A DNA stretch of 64,000 bases from Lutraria lutraria (lineage: Eukaryota; Mollusca; Bivalvia; Venerida; Mactridae). A model generated the notes under the pieces. The model did no database searches and had not been told where the DNA came from. It saw nothing but the letters and a program-made list of their open reading frames with translations. The first letter of the stretch is position 1. The number at the start of each line of letters is the position of its first letter. Position numbers and translations under genes: made by a program. The stretch lies in assembly GCA_964023205.1 (NCBI GenBank), contig OZ026837.1:10752670-10816669 (forward strand), read 5' to 3'. Of the stretch, positions 13,101 to 22,700 are shown in pieces.

Positions 13101-16100
13101 AGGAAACATCATATTTAAAGCCACAATTTAAGCTTCGACAACAGTGTATTGTCATCATTTTGATAATCGCAAATCGAAAATGGTCCATATAAAACCAAAT
13201 GACATATTAAAAACCCGAGTGTACGTCTACCGATACCAAATATTCTTTAATGAAAAATCTTACATTTCAAGCTAAATTGTTTACTAAATGCGTGAACAAT
13301 GTTTTCCGAATGATGCTGCGTCGGTGATACGGAGACTGCTGTAAATGTCCATGCCTATCACTTGGGTTACAGATAAGACATGAGGTTACACGGTTGTAAA
13401 ATGGATGGGGTTATGTGTGACCCTACAAGATTGTGCTAGGGTCGGCGTATTGTATGGATCAATCGTTCTTGTTATTCTTGTTTAAGTATACTTTACTGTA
13501 GAGATATACTGTTTGAGAACTGTATCAGATATTTTTGTTCAATGTGCGCTTTCGTCGACTTTCAGCTTTTGCTGAAAACTGCTTGAAAAGGTCACCTGCC
13601 GGATAAAACCACTTTAAGCTTTTACAATCTATCCGTCTATCACAATTAAGTGTGTTCCAAATCTGTTTAACACTGTAACTAAAGTTTTTTTTCTTTGGTA
13701 TTTCAGGGCATTTATTGCTGTTATTTGTGTATTGAGCATATTGTGGATACCACTGGTGAAATCCTCACAGAGTGGACAACTCTTTATCTACATACAGGCT
13801 GTACAGGGCTACCTTGGTACACCCATTGGCGCCCTCTTTGTTTTGTCAATCCTCTGGGGACGAACGAATGAATATGTAAGTACCGTACAATCTCTCCAAA
13901 GCAACACCCTTTGGGAGTAGCAACATTATGTTGTTGTTTAGATGTTGTCGCTCTAGAGAGGTTAAATTAATAGTTTAATCACGCAATGGGAAAATACCAT
14001 GCTGTTGTTGAAGGGGGGTTGTTGCTCAAGAGGGTGTCGCTCTGTAGAGGTTGTACTGTATATATAAAGGAATCTGAAACGCCTGAGTAGAACACCAGTA
14101 TATCTTCAAAGTGATGAATAAGTGGAATAAAAACATACAAATCGATATTTTTAGTTTAACTAATTCTTGATACATGTGTACACCTTATAGTTTACGTTCA
14201 TACGCGACAAAAGCCCCCATTTGAAATGAATAGTCTAAGTTCTATCCTAGCTAAAGGCATAGATATTGTTTATGACTATTATTGTAACACTGCTGGGAAA
14301 TTCTCGATTTACATAATCAACCGACCATGAACATTGGACTTGACGAGGAAGCGAATTTATCAAAATGCATCGGCTAATAGTTTTAATGTGTTTTCGTTTT
14401 AAATGTTGTTTTTTGTTTTGTTTTGTTTTGTTTTGTTTTGTTTTGTTTTGTTTATTACTATCACATACATCGTAATGGATAATGTAATGAGCCGTCTCTA
14501 ACATGCAATGTGGTATTTCGTATTGTGTCATGTTTTTGCGTGGGTTCAGGTGAGCCTAACTGATGTCTTTTAAATGAAGAATTCTACGTTTGGTTCATTT
14601 TCAGCATATCAATTTACATGTAATTTCAGTAGCTTCACGTACCGTTAATAGTTTTACTCTTGGTTTTACTATCCGATGTCAAAACATTAAAATTGATATC
14701 TCTAAATGTCACCTTAATATCATTTTAGTTTAATTATTTTATGTTTGTAGGGGGCGTTTTGGGGGATTTTGATCGGTCACGCTTGTGGAATAACAAGGAT
14801 GGTCCTCGACTTTGTTTACGCAGCACCAGAATGCGGGGAGACAGAAACACGTCCTCCAGTTCTGTACAAAGTTCATTACACATATTTCGGTCAGCTCCTA
14901 TTTCTAATAACATCGATGGCTATTATCATTATTAGTCTTCTAACAAAATCACAGGATCGTAAAAAGGTAAAATATATTTGTTTGTAAATATCTCAGTTGA
15001 TATCATGGGACCGCGACATCATTTATAAATATTTTTTTCAAAATTATTTTGTTGTTCATCAGTAAGTGATCATCTACATCACAAATAAATATAAATCTAA
15101 TGTTGCTTATTCATTATAAAAGTAGCTAATTACTTTAATTAGATCTTACAGCCATTTCGTTCATGAATGTGGTATTTTGGGTTTCCGTAAAGTTTCTACC
15201 TTTATGTAAAACATTATAAGGACATTTTGCCTGTCACTTTTATCTATGTTTTCCAAGACGTTATCTAAAGAATTATGACATTCAGCAAAATACAACTCTT
15301 TAACAAATAGGACCTGATGTTAGTAGTTTTTCATTCATGACGTCCTTGATACTTAATGTCATTTTCATTCGTGACGTCATAGTTGCTTAAAGTTTTTTTT
15401 CATGACGTTATTGATACTTAATGTCATTTTTTCATACGTGACGTCATAGTTGCTTAAAGTTTTTTTTCATGACGTTATTGATACTTAATGTCATTTTCAT
15501 TCATGACGTCATAGTTACTTTAATGTCATTTTTTTATTCACGATATCACTATTATTATCCAAATGGTCACCATTATTCCTTACAATTTTAGAAGGACGGA
15601 CTGACATGGTGGACGCGGTATACAGCAGACGATATAGACGTGGACACGGAGATTGAAGACCTCACCCAGAAACAAACAACTTCCGGTATGTACAAATGTA
15701 TCTTTAAAACGCATACTCTAGACAGATACAAGTAAATCTTTTGATGTTTTGAATGGCCTTAATAATATTATTTTGATTTAAATTGTTTAAACTCATAGCG
15801 GTCTTTTTAACGTTAAAGTTCAGGACGCCCAAAATCTAGAAGAAAGGACCACTATTAAGACTTTACGAAATTTCCAAAACCATATACATGTACATAGTAT
15901 TAATGCTTTACTAAATAATGTAACAAGTATTATTGTAACGTTTTTTCATAATTGCGTATTCCGTTACTTATCTGTAAATACTATAACATGTTCCTAACAG
16001 TTTGTATGTAAATGATACTTTCTTAAACTTGGTAACATATTGGCCCAATGGGCCGGGTGCCTATGTACATTGTATTTTGAAACTTTGTAAATATTTTCAA

Positions 16101-16411
16101 GCATATGTCACAATAATGAATAAATTATCAATCTACCATAGTATGTTGGCCTTTAATTAAATATTACTTAAATTCTCGTCTGTATATTTTTGTTAGACTA
16201 CGCCGAGGATGCGGAAGATGTTGGGAAATGTAAACACTGGGCAGAATTTATTTGTGGTATACCTGACAAAGCTGAAGAGAGTAGCCTTGAAGAGGAGGCA
16301 GCACAGAAGAAAAAGTTCTTGAAAGAAAGTGATTTCTGGTCTAGGATACTTAACATTAATGCTTGTATGGGACTGGTGGTGGTGGCTTTTCTTATTGGAT
16401 TCTTTCGATAG
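1126..16411 (+). CDS. SLC5A-family sodium/solute (glucose- or inositol-type) cotransporter, 5' partial
   Basis: Fourteen exons join in phase into 607 residues and end at TAG: 1126-1197, 1567-1671, 8648-8707, 9093-9197, 9413-9518, 10046-10126, 10548-10753, 11159-11294, 12341-12448, 12943-13093, 13707-13875, 14751-14966, 15592-15685, 16197-16411. SGLT/SMIT signatures occur in order: [98 protein letters not shown]. Known members are 14-helix plasma-membrane transporters that move sugars or inositol with Na+. The sequence here starts in the loop before the unwound first core helix and reaches the last helix, which ends the protein. The N-terminal exon(s), about 40-50 residues, lie left of the window. 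GSEHF and the segment around [11 protein letters not shown] look closer to SMIT1 and SGLT4/5-like members than to SGLT1. Substrate cannot be assigned. A poly(A) signal lies at 16815-16820. Confidence 0.95.
3735..4049 (+). repeat. Dispersed repeat, family D, copy 1
   Basis: About 315 bp that reappears in the same orientation near 22053-22390 with moderate divergence. Shared landmarks include ACATGACTGCG, GCTATAAAGTATG and ACCGGATTCCTCT and the segment ending AAGCTTATGGGACT. The small open frame inside (3838-4053) is shared in part with the other copy, but the two do not preserve a common full reading frame, so I do not call it a gene. Confidence 0.6.
4125..4205 (-). repeat. tRNA-like fragment (possible SINE head)
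   Basis: The minus strand carries a good Pol III B-box-like core (GTTCGAACCCC) about 50 nt from a weak A-box-like region. It does not fold convincingly into a tRNA by eye, so it is probably a decayed SINE head. Confidence 0.35.
4245..4326 (+). repeat. Dispersed repeat, family E, copy 1
   Basis: About 80 bp starting near GGAACTCCTCGGCG and ending AATGCCCGAGTAGTT. A second copy lies at 34603-34671. The reverse complement of its left end (GCTGAGGAGTTCCGATTGG) occurs near 7221. No coding content. Confidence 0.55.
4561..4742 (+). mobile_element. MITE-like element, family B, copy 1
   Basis: About 180 bp bounded by TA, starting CAGTAAAACCTGTCAAC and ending with GGTCTGACTG. The interior carries AAAGGCCACC and GGTGGCCTTTATTTGGAGGT, characteristic of this family. 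Further copies lie at 10900, 18293 (partial), 47852, 62259 and 62670. Non-coding. Confidence 0.7.
4857..4866 (+). promoter_or_regulatory. Candidate TATA box of the nested secreted-peptide gene
   Basis: TATATAAACC lies about 107 bp before the ATG at 4973. A start site about 30 bp downstream would give a leader of about 80 nt. Inference from spacing only; TATA-like strings are common in this AT-rich DNA. Confidence 0.35.
4973..5329 (+). CDS. Small secreted protein or peptide precursor, intronless, nested in an SLC5A intron
   Basis: Single-exon frame of 118 residues from the first ATG. Residues about 1-29 form a signal peptide: a short basic start ([11 protein letters not shown]) then a hydrophobic run ending IISINC. 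The remainder has no cysteine. A serine/aspartate-rich stretch follows, then a segment with VYGAYGPG directly before RRRR, then an amphipathic basic region ([18 protein letters not shown]). Gly before a tetrabasic site is the usual cleavage-and-amidation signal of neuropeptide precursors, so a secreted amidated peptide is plausible; a helical cationic peptide is another possibility. It is richer in G+C than the surrounding intron. I recognise no known family. It lies in the same orientation as the host gene, in its second intron. Chance is possible but the signal peptide plus dibasic layout argue for a real gene. Confidence 0.6.
   Translation: MEDSVNLKFSKMLLTVFAILSIMIISINCEDKDSSSSTDGIGDAGYTSRVRTSDVIALETMLMDMVYGAYGPGRRRRSSQLPETLHKDFIFKNLIKRILRNAERRQKKITTASSTQLE
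5843..5905 (+). repeat. tRNA-related SINE head
   Basis: Contains an A-box-like TGGCCGAGTGGTTAGG (serine/leucine tRNA type) and, about 45 nt later, a degenerate B box AGGTTAGAACCTTG. The stretch reads on into non-tRNA sequence, as in a tRNA-derived SINE, and it lies inside an intron. Confidence 0.5.
7723..7791 (-). CDS. Possible antisense exon, IQ-like helix
   Basis: On the minus strand, a cag acceptor (7793-7792) and a strong GTAAGC donor (7722) bracket 69 nt, open only in the phase-1 frame. It would encode [20 protein letters not shown] plus VK, helix-like with partial resemblance to an IQ motif (LQ, with R and K at later positions). I found no neighbouring exons with matching phase, so it could be an orphan exon of a gene nested antisense in the SLC5A intron, a pseudogene piece, or chance. 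Confidence 0.3.
8324..8489 (+). mobile_element. MITE-like element, family C, copy 1
   Basis: About 166 bp between TA dinucleotides, starting CAGTAAACCCGTTAA and ending GGGGGTTAACTG. The interior has TTTTGATAAATTCCGG and GGAATTCCGGCTTTTAGGG. Copies lie at 32453 and 44768. Non-coding. Confidence 0.65.
10900..11080 (+). mobile_element. MITE-like element, family B, copy 2
   Basis: TA-bounded, starting CAGTAAAATGTG and ending TTTGACAG. It has the family landmarks AATAAAGGTCATTTCTTTAAAAG and AAAGGATGACCTTTGT in shorter form. It lies in an SLC5A intron, about 80 bp upstream of the exon at 11159. Confidence 0.6.
12080..12298 (-). mobile_element. tRNA-derived SINE, copy 1
   Basis: On the minus strand it starts GCCTCCGTTGTCGATTGGTT, an A-box-bearing tRNA head, followed by a B box (GGGTTTGAGTCC) and a body containing CATGTCTCTTCG and TAGAACTGGTTCTTCCCAGG. 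The copy at 44147-44393 is alignable over its whole length in the same orientation. Non-autonomous retrotransposon, within an SLC5A intron. Confidence 0.7.
13881..14060 (+). mobile_element. MITE-like element, family A, copy 2, touching a splice donor
   Basis: About 180 bp from TA-CCGTACAATCTCTCC to GAGGTTGTACTG-TA, clearly the element seen at 315. Its left end lies at intron position +6 of the SLC5A exon ending at 13875, so the insertion supplies everything after GTAAG of the donor. Confidence 0.75.
14411..14452 (+). repeat. (TTTTG)n microsatellite
   Basis: Eight to nine copies of TTTTG inside an SLC5A intron. Confidence 0.9.
15330..15540 (+). repeat. Tandem repeat carrying CRE-like palindromes
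   Basis: Roughly three units of about 67 bp. Each contains a TGACGT(C/T) site, then GATACTTAATGTCATTTT, then a perfect TGACGTCA. Perfect sites at 15372, 15439 and 15504; near-sites at 15338, 15403 and 15470, so sites recur every 31-36 bp. TGACGTCA is the CREB/ATF binding sequence; regulatory use is not shown. It lies about 50 bp upstream of the SLC5A exon at 15592. Confidence 0.75.
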
Positions 16412-16814
16412 AACTTTGGGTTACAAAGAAATATCTCAATGAAGGATATACCAGTCTTTGATTACGTAAAAAATAGGAGAACTTTGAACTCGCTGTAATT
16501 CTAGTATAGGAAGCGTTTGTTTACTTTTGTTATGAATGTTTCACGTAATATAGTAGTAATGGACATTTGTGTTGCCAAGAAACTCATTTTGTCTACACAC
16601 AAAGAGCAAATATATTGAACTAAGCACTGACTGACTAGATTTGAGTAATTCAGACTGAATACGTGAAAATGTACAGTGTGTATGACTTAAAGAAAATAAT
16701 AATGCACCAGACTTTTCTTTCTTTCAGATAGTTACAGTTGTCTCATAACCATCATAGTCATGTACATTTGTATTTAACTCATTACAATGTAGAAAATGTA
16801 GACGTACGTAAACA

Positions 16815-16820
16815 AATAAA
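16815..16820 (+). terminator. Poly(A) signal of the SLC5A gene
   Basis: AATAAA about 400 bp after the stop codon, the first canonical signal on this strand. From here to about 19500 I see no gene, only a CT-rich tract (17279-17310), a duplicated GGTACAGG-CAAGGGAGATAACTGATT segment (near 17005 and 17045) and repeat fragments. Confidence 0.5.
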
Positions 16821-18292
16821 AATGCATGTAATACTGATTAATATTTTTGATATCAATTAACATTAAAAATAAACTGACTCGTGACCTTTACCAGGGACTC
16901 TACATTACAATAATCACATTGACACTGTCTGTACAAAGTTTTCTGATGCACTGCAACAATGGGAACTATATGTAATCTACCATTACCATTCAACTTTTAT
17001 GGTACAGGTCAAGGGAGATAACTGATTTAATTCCTTAAATGTTTGGTACAGGGCAAGGGAGATAACTGATTGATTACTTAAATCATATTTGACGAAATTG
17101 TCAATAAACATGGAAGTCGATATTATACTACCTATTAATTATGTCTCAGAATGAAATGAAATCGAACTTTATAAATTGAAAATGGATTTCTCAATTAGAA
17201 TAATTCTCTTAGATAATAACAGGAAGTGTATTTTATGTGTTTGAAAAACTTGTGCGAAAGTACGTTTTTGTGTGTCCTATCTCCCTCCCTCCCCCCTCCC
17301 CCTCTCTCTGGAACGGCCACGAAATCATCATAGCTGTCGAATGGACAGATAAACAACAAACATTGCTTTCACACAAAACTTAAACAACAAGGTATTTTAA
17401 CTTGAAAAGTCGGAAAATACGCCTAATCAAATATTGAATTTATCAGGTTTTGTTAATTTCCAAGTTATCTCCCTTTTATTTCCAGTTGCTTCTCAAAACT
17501 ACAGTCGTCATTTAAATTTATGTACTCATTGTGTATGACTCTTATCACGTACAAACAATTTAAGAACAATAATAGGACTGTCACATATATAGCTTTTCAC
17601 ACTTTAAAACCAGTGGAAAAAAAATAGATAAAAATGACTGTAAATACTTAATTAGCCCCAAAATTGCCATACTTATTTTATTTAGGTACGGGTATAACAA
17701 GTTCAGATTACATTAAAATATCTTTCGCTATCATATAATATAGCCAATGAAATCCCAATTCAATCATATGTGTTATATTTTCTTTGTGGATAAAATCCGG
17801 CCGTTCATGACTTCAACCTTGATATAATTATTAAAAATAACCGATTCAAAATGTATAAGCAAACATAAATGATAAAACTAGCGGATAAATATGTTTGATT
17901 TCGAAATTGTTTAGCACAAAGCTAAGGTGTTTGTAATTTTATGGTAACGAGGTAATGGCCGGATTCTATTTGGACAAGGGAGTCATTTGGGGGTGTGAAG
18001 TATAGAAAACGAAGTATTTGTAGACAAATATTTGTCTAACTGAAATTAACAAATGTTGTACAGAACAATTACGTCTGCTTGATTTCATTTGTTAACGTAT
18101 ATGGTAATGAAGTTTAAAAGGGTGACTTATTAAATAAACGCTCGTATAATCCTGGAGAAAAACAACGTTAAATGAATTCAAACATCAGAGTACCTATACC
18201 ATTGAATTGATTTCTTAAAGTTCAGATCATTATAATGTAAATCCTGTTCACATTTGACCATCAGAATGCTGTAAAAACTCTCATTTGACTAG

Positions 18293-18374
18293 AGTCCATC
18301 TTTTTTAAAAGAATGGCTTTTACTGGTAGGATGACCTATATTCTGAGACGCCCACTAACACAGGTCTGACTGTA
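18293..18374 (+). mobile_element. MITE-like element, family B, truncated copy
   Basis: Only the right half is evident: AAAAGAATGGCTTTTACTGG, then CCCACTAACACAGGTCTGACTG-TA, which matches the right end of the copy at 4561. The left boundary is uncertain. Confidence 0.5.
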
Positions 18375-18706
18375 TGGTGAACTTATTCAGTCACGGCGCG
18401 ACTTTACCCACCTGTCACGTGCAATCTTAAGCCGACCACGATTTTTTTAAATCTTTTACTACATGGGTGTTCTGTTGTCAATAAATAAACCTGCAGATAA
18501 GCCAACTATGATAAATTTCTACCATGCACACTTCGAATTGGGCTAAATACATTACACATCGATCGATCATCAACTACACTTAATATCTTTATCGCCTTGC
18601 CTAATTCTATAATCTATGCATACATTACATTCAGATTTGTAATACAATTGTCAATGCTTTTATTTAGAACTGATTGATTCATGACGCTATTTAACGCATC
18701 AGGGTT

Positions 18707-18782
18707 GCCACCAGGGACTCGAACCCGAGACCGCCCGAACTCGCTTACTCGATCATTTCGCTATGCCAGTATGGCTTGGTCG
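18707..18782 (-). repeat. tRNA-like sequence with a perfect B box
   Basis: On the minus strand it reads as a tRNA-sized unit with A-box-like TGGCATAGCG and the B box GGTTCGAGTCC. The acceptor arms do not pair cleanly, so a tRNA pseudogene or SINE head is more likely than a working tRNA. Confidence 0.4.
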
Positions 18783-19701
18783 ATAAGAAACCAGTGTAAG
18801 TTATTTTGCGAAGGTACAGTACATAACAATATTTTATTTAAAATTTACTCGTTATTTAAACCACATTTATTTTGATTGATTTTAAATCCAGTCATTTTGT
18901 TTGTGACAGTGAGATATTCATTTCGAATATAAACGAAGGTAAAACGTGCCTGGTTAAATCCGTTTTGAAGTATTCTTTATCATATTTTGCTGACTAAGGA
19001 TACAATGTTTAAGATGTGGTTTAAATACAGCAAAATGATTGTACACTTCACTGTTAGACTAGTAATACGTCTTAATAGATATTATCAATTTTTGAACAAG
19101 TGTGGTCCACCTTTTCATTCAGAATTCAGCGCTAACTGTCTTAAATAACACTAAAACAGAAGCGTCCTCTTATTATAAACTTAAAACCTACATCATAGTA
19201 AATGTTCAAAACACTTCAATATGATATACACCGAGTTTATCAAAGTCGTTGACTTTATCAACTGCTTAACAAATATTTGTTCCCAGTAGTTTGTTTTAAA
19301 CACCGAACTTAAGATCTTCTTTGTTTATCAACTATGGAGTGTTAACAAACTTGATATTGGTTAGGCACAGAGTATATTTAACAACTTCTGTAAACGAGGC
19401 GAAGATTTCATTCAATACTTTGCTTTGTCGCAATTTTGAACCAATTAAAGTCTTGTTACAGTGCTGAGATACGGAGACTAACGACTGGCGATTATTCAGA
19501 CTGCGGTACACGTTAATCTCGCAGCTCTCCGTTGTGTTGAAGTTGTAACGGATTTTTAAAAATATCTTAAAAATGTAAAATAAATCTTTTAAACACGGAG
19601 CGGCTCTTTGTTGTAAAATGAATAAACATAAATAAGTAGGATTTAGAAGAAGATATATTTGATGTTCTGCATGATTTTATTGTACGGATAAAAGTAGGAT
19701 A

Positions 19702-22700
19702 ATGTTCAGTGATAAAAGTACACCGAGGGTGGGCCAGCCCCCACGGGCCCCTATCTCTCTAGAGGGGGAGAGAAGAAAAGCAATGAAACTAATCTACCGT
19801 ATGGAGACAGAGTGTGGGGCATTTAGGGAGAGATATCTTATAGGAGAAACAGATGAAAATTCTGATGAATGGGTGGAGTTTGCGAATCTAGCAAAGAACA
19901 AAGCTGGGAAGAATTTCAAAGATTTCCGCGACTTTAGAAATGAGCTTGACAAACTGCGTGTGGACCGCGGTTACCTAGGCAGTAGAATTCTAACCATCAC
20001 GCAATTAGAGAAAGTATGTGAGAGAGCCAGACAGTTTGAACATTTGTATCAAGTCAATTATCAAAGAATTGAGGACGCTCTGAATCAGTACATGGCCAAA
20101 TATTGTCAGAGCTTTTTCGCAGAGCTAGAAGATCTGGATGTTGAATGTGTTAGAGATTATGAAAATGGCATCAATGACTGGCAAATGGAGATTCATGAAT
20201 GTCTGAAAGAAGCTGAAAGCTGTAAAGGAGACATTGATGACATTTCAAGAATGTCTTTCATTGACTATTTGAATTCTTATGGAATTATATTACGATGTAT
20301 GCATTCAGTGTTAGACGCATTTCTCTGTGTTACGGATCCATTTAGAAGTTGGGTTACCGCGGATGAAGGTTACCTCACGAAGGTGCGGATTGAGTTAGAT
20401 TGTCTGCAAAGACAGAAGACGAACAAAAACGAAGCGTTGAGGAAGAATAGCATGAAGATAAATGAGAGGAAATCGAAGGAACTCAGAAGCAGTTTCAACA
20501 ACAAAAAACTGAATGAGAAGGTTTCAGGAACCGTATTTAACAGACAATTTTGTCAGAAAAGAGAATTTTCTTTCGTTGATAAAATTGAAATGACGGAAAA
20601 TATTCTCCATGAGCGCCAGTTGGAGCTGGATGAGGCAATGAATAAGCTCCAGTGTAGACCGATACATTCCCTGGTGAGAGAGCCCTCTGATGGCATGAAA
20701 GATAAGACAGCGAACCTTCAACGCGAAGTGAACAGAATAGAGAAGAACTTGGAGAGGATGAAGATGGGGAAGCGCAACATGAGAGAAACTAGGTACAATC
20801 TACAGAAGGAATATCATAAACTGAAGGTATTGAAACTGCCTCTATAATACTACATTGTCTTTTTCAAATATTGTAATGCCTTCATATCGCTAACTTACTT
20901 ATCATGTGTAGACCTTTAACCATGTTTCATATCACTGTCTCTTTTTTCTTATCTAATTCACTTGGGACAGGTGTTAGGATGCCATTGTTATCAGCATCTA
21001 TGGTAAACCCGATTAACACCAATGGTATAGATCCAGTAGACCATATGTTAGATTCCTAAATCGGGGACGTGCATTTCTTTCGGTCAATCAATAAGGTCGT
21101 GAGAAATTGAAATTATTAAGGATATGCTAACAGAGTTAGTGACAGAAATGTAGTTCATGAAGAGTTTATCTTTAACTGGATAGAACTTTTAAACTAACTT
21201 ACTTTACAATCTATTAACAGTGAGAAGTTCATTGTAATCAAAATGGGACAATCTTCTATTGCTTTCATATTCGAAATTGTCGAATATCTCACCGAATTTT
21301 CAATGCTTTCAATGAATGATTCTATGATTCTAATACTAGTATAACTATAAGATGATGTAACAAAAATATCATTAAGCTATGAGTTTTAGTTTTGATATTT
21401 AGTTTGTATTATTATCAATTCAGACAGTTTGACTTATCTAACATTTATATACAGTAGTAGGGTATGAATGCTAGAAAATTTTCGCAAGCATGAAAACATA
21501 TTTCTTTACTTATATTGAAAAAAAAATACTATTCGAATTATAATACATTGCAGCTCGATGCTGTATTATTTATTGTATTGTTAATTTTAAAAGCCTTAGC
21601 TGAAAGGTATTCTCTACGTATATTATACCGTAGGCAATGTTAATAAGAAAAATGAGATGTTGTGTACATGTAATAAGAGAGGTATATAGAAATGTGTGTG
21701 ATCAGACTATGGTCTGATTATGTTTTACCACAAATGATGTATTTCCAGCGCTTTTATTTATTATTTTGTTTTGTCTGTTAGGCCAAAACTATAAAATTCC
21801 ATTTTTCTCGCTAAAATTCATTAAGTATGGGTCGGTTTGACTTTTTTTAATATTTTTACTTTGGTTTGGAAATTTAAGTTCACATGAAATTGAAAATATC
21901 CGCTGGAATAAAAAAAATGCCCGAGATTCAAACCAGATCTAAGATCGACAGGAAATCTTGGGTCTGCAAGGTAGGGCGTAAAATGTTTATTTCCGGTATC
22001 CTGACTTATCCTTATTTTTTCAACGACCCGGTACTTTTTATTAAGCAAAAAAAAGAGCGAGCCTTTTTTCTAAAAACACCCATTTCGCTGTGATTTTTGC
22101 TTTTGTAAACCAAAGGGGTTTGTCACGAAAAAAATTCCCCAAAAATGATTCCATGTAACCCATAGTCACTTTATGCCGTGTGCACAACATGACTGCGAGA
22201 AAAAAATTTACAAAGCTGTTCTATAAATTATTTTTTTTTCAATGATATTGGAATAAATACGATAGCGGTTTTGGAAATATATTTTCCTGCTATAAAGTAT
22301 GTATGGGAGGAAAACATACCGGATTCCTCTTTTATAGGACAAACAGAACTTATTACGACCGATAAATTAATAAGCTTATGGGACTGTAACCAGAAAAAAC
22401 AAACTTTTATACATAACTGTAAACTAGAGAATTGTTACGCCAAAAGAAAGTAGGCGATTCAAGTTCATAATACAAAATTAATACAGTACTCAACTACATA
22501 ATCTCAAAGAAAACACTCAATAGACTTAACTAACTATATACACAATGTAAAATCTAGTGAAATAAGAAGACTACATTTACATAATCAGCATTTGCATTTT
22601 AAACATACGTTTTCATTTAAATGAACTAAGCCGCTGTATTTAACAGCGAGTTAATCTATGATTTTATTTACCGTTCAAATTGAATGTTACTTTAACTGCC

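Noticed and set aside
16190..16196. ATG-like start at the left of the last SLC5A exon frame
   Set aside because: It lies before the TTAG acceptor; the exon starts at 16197.
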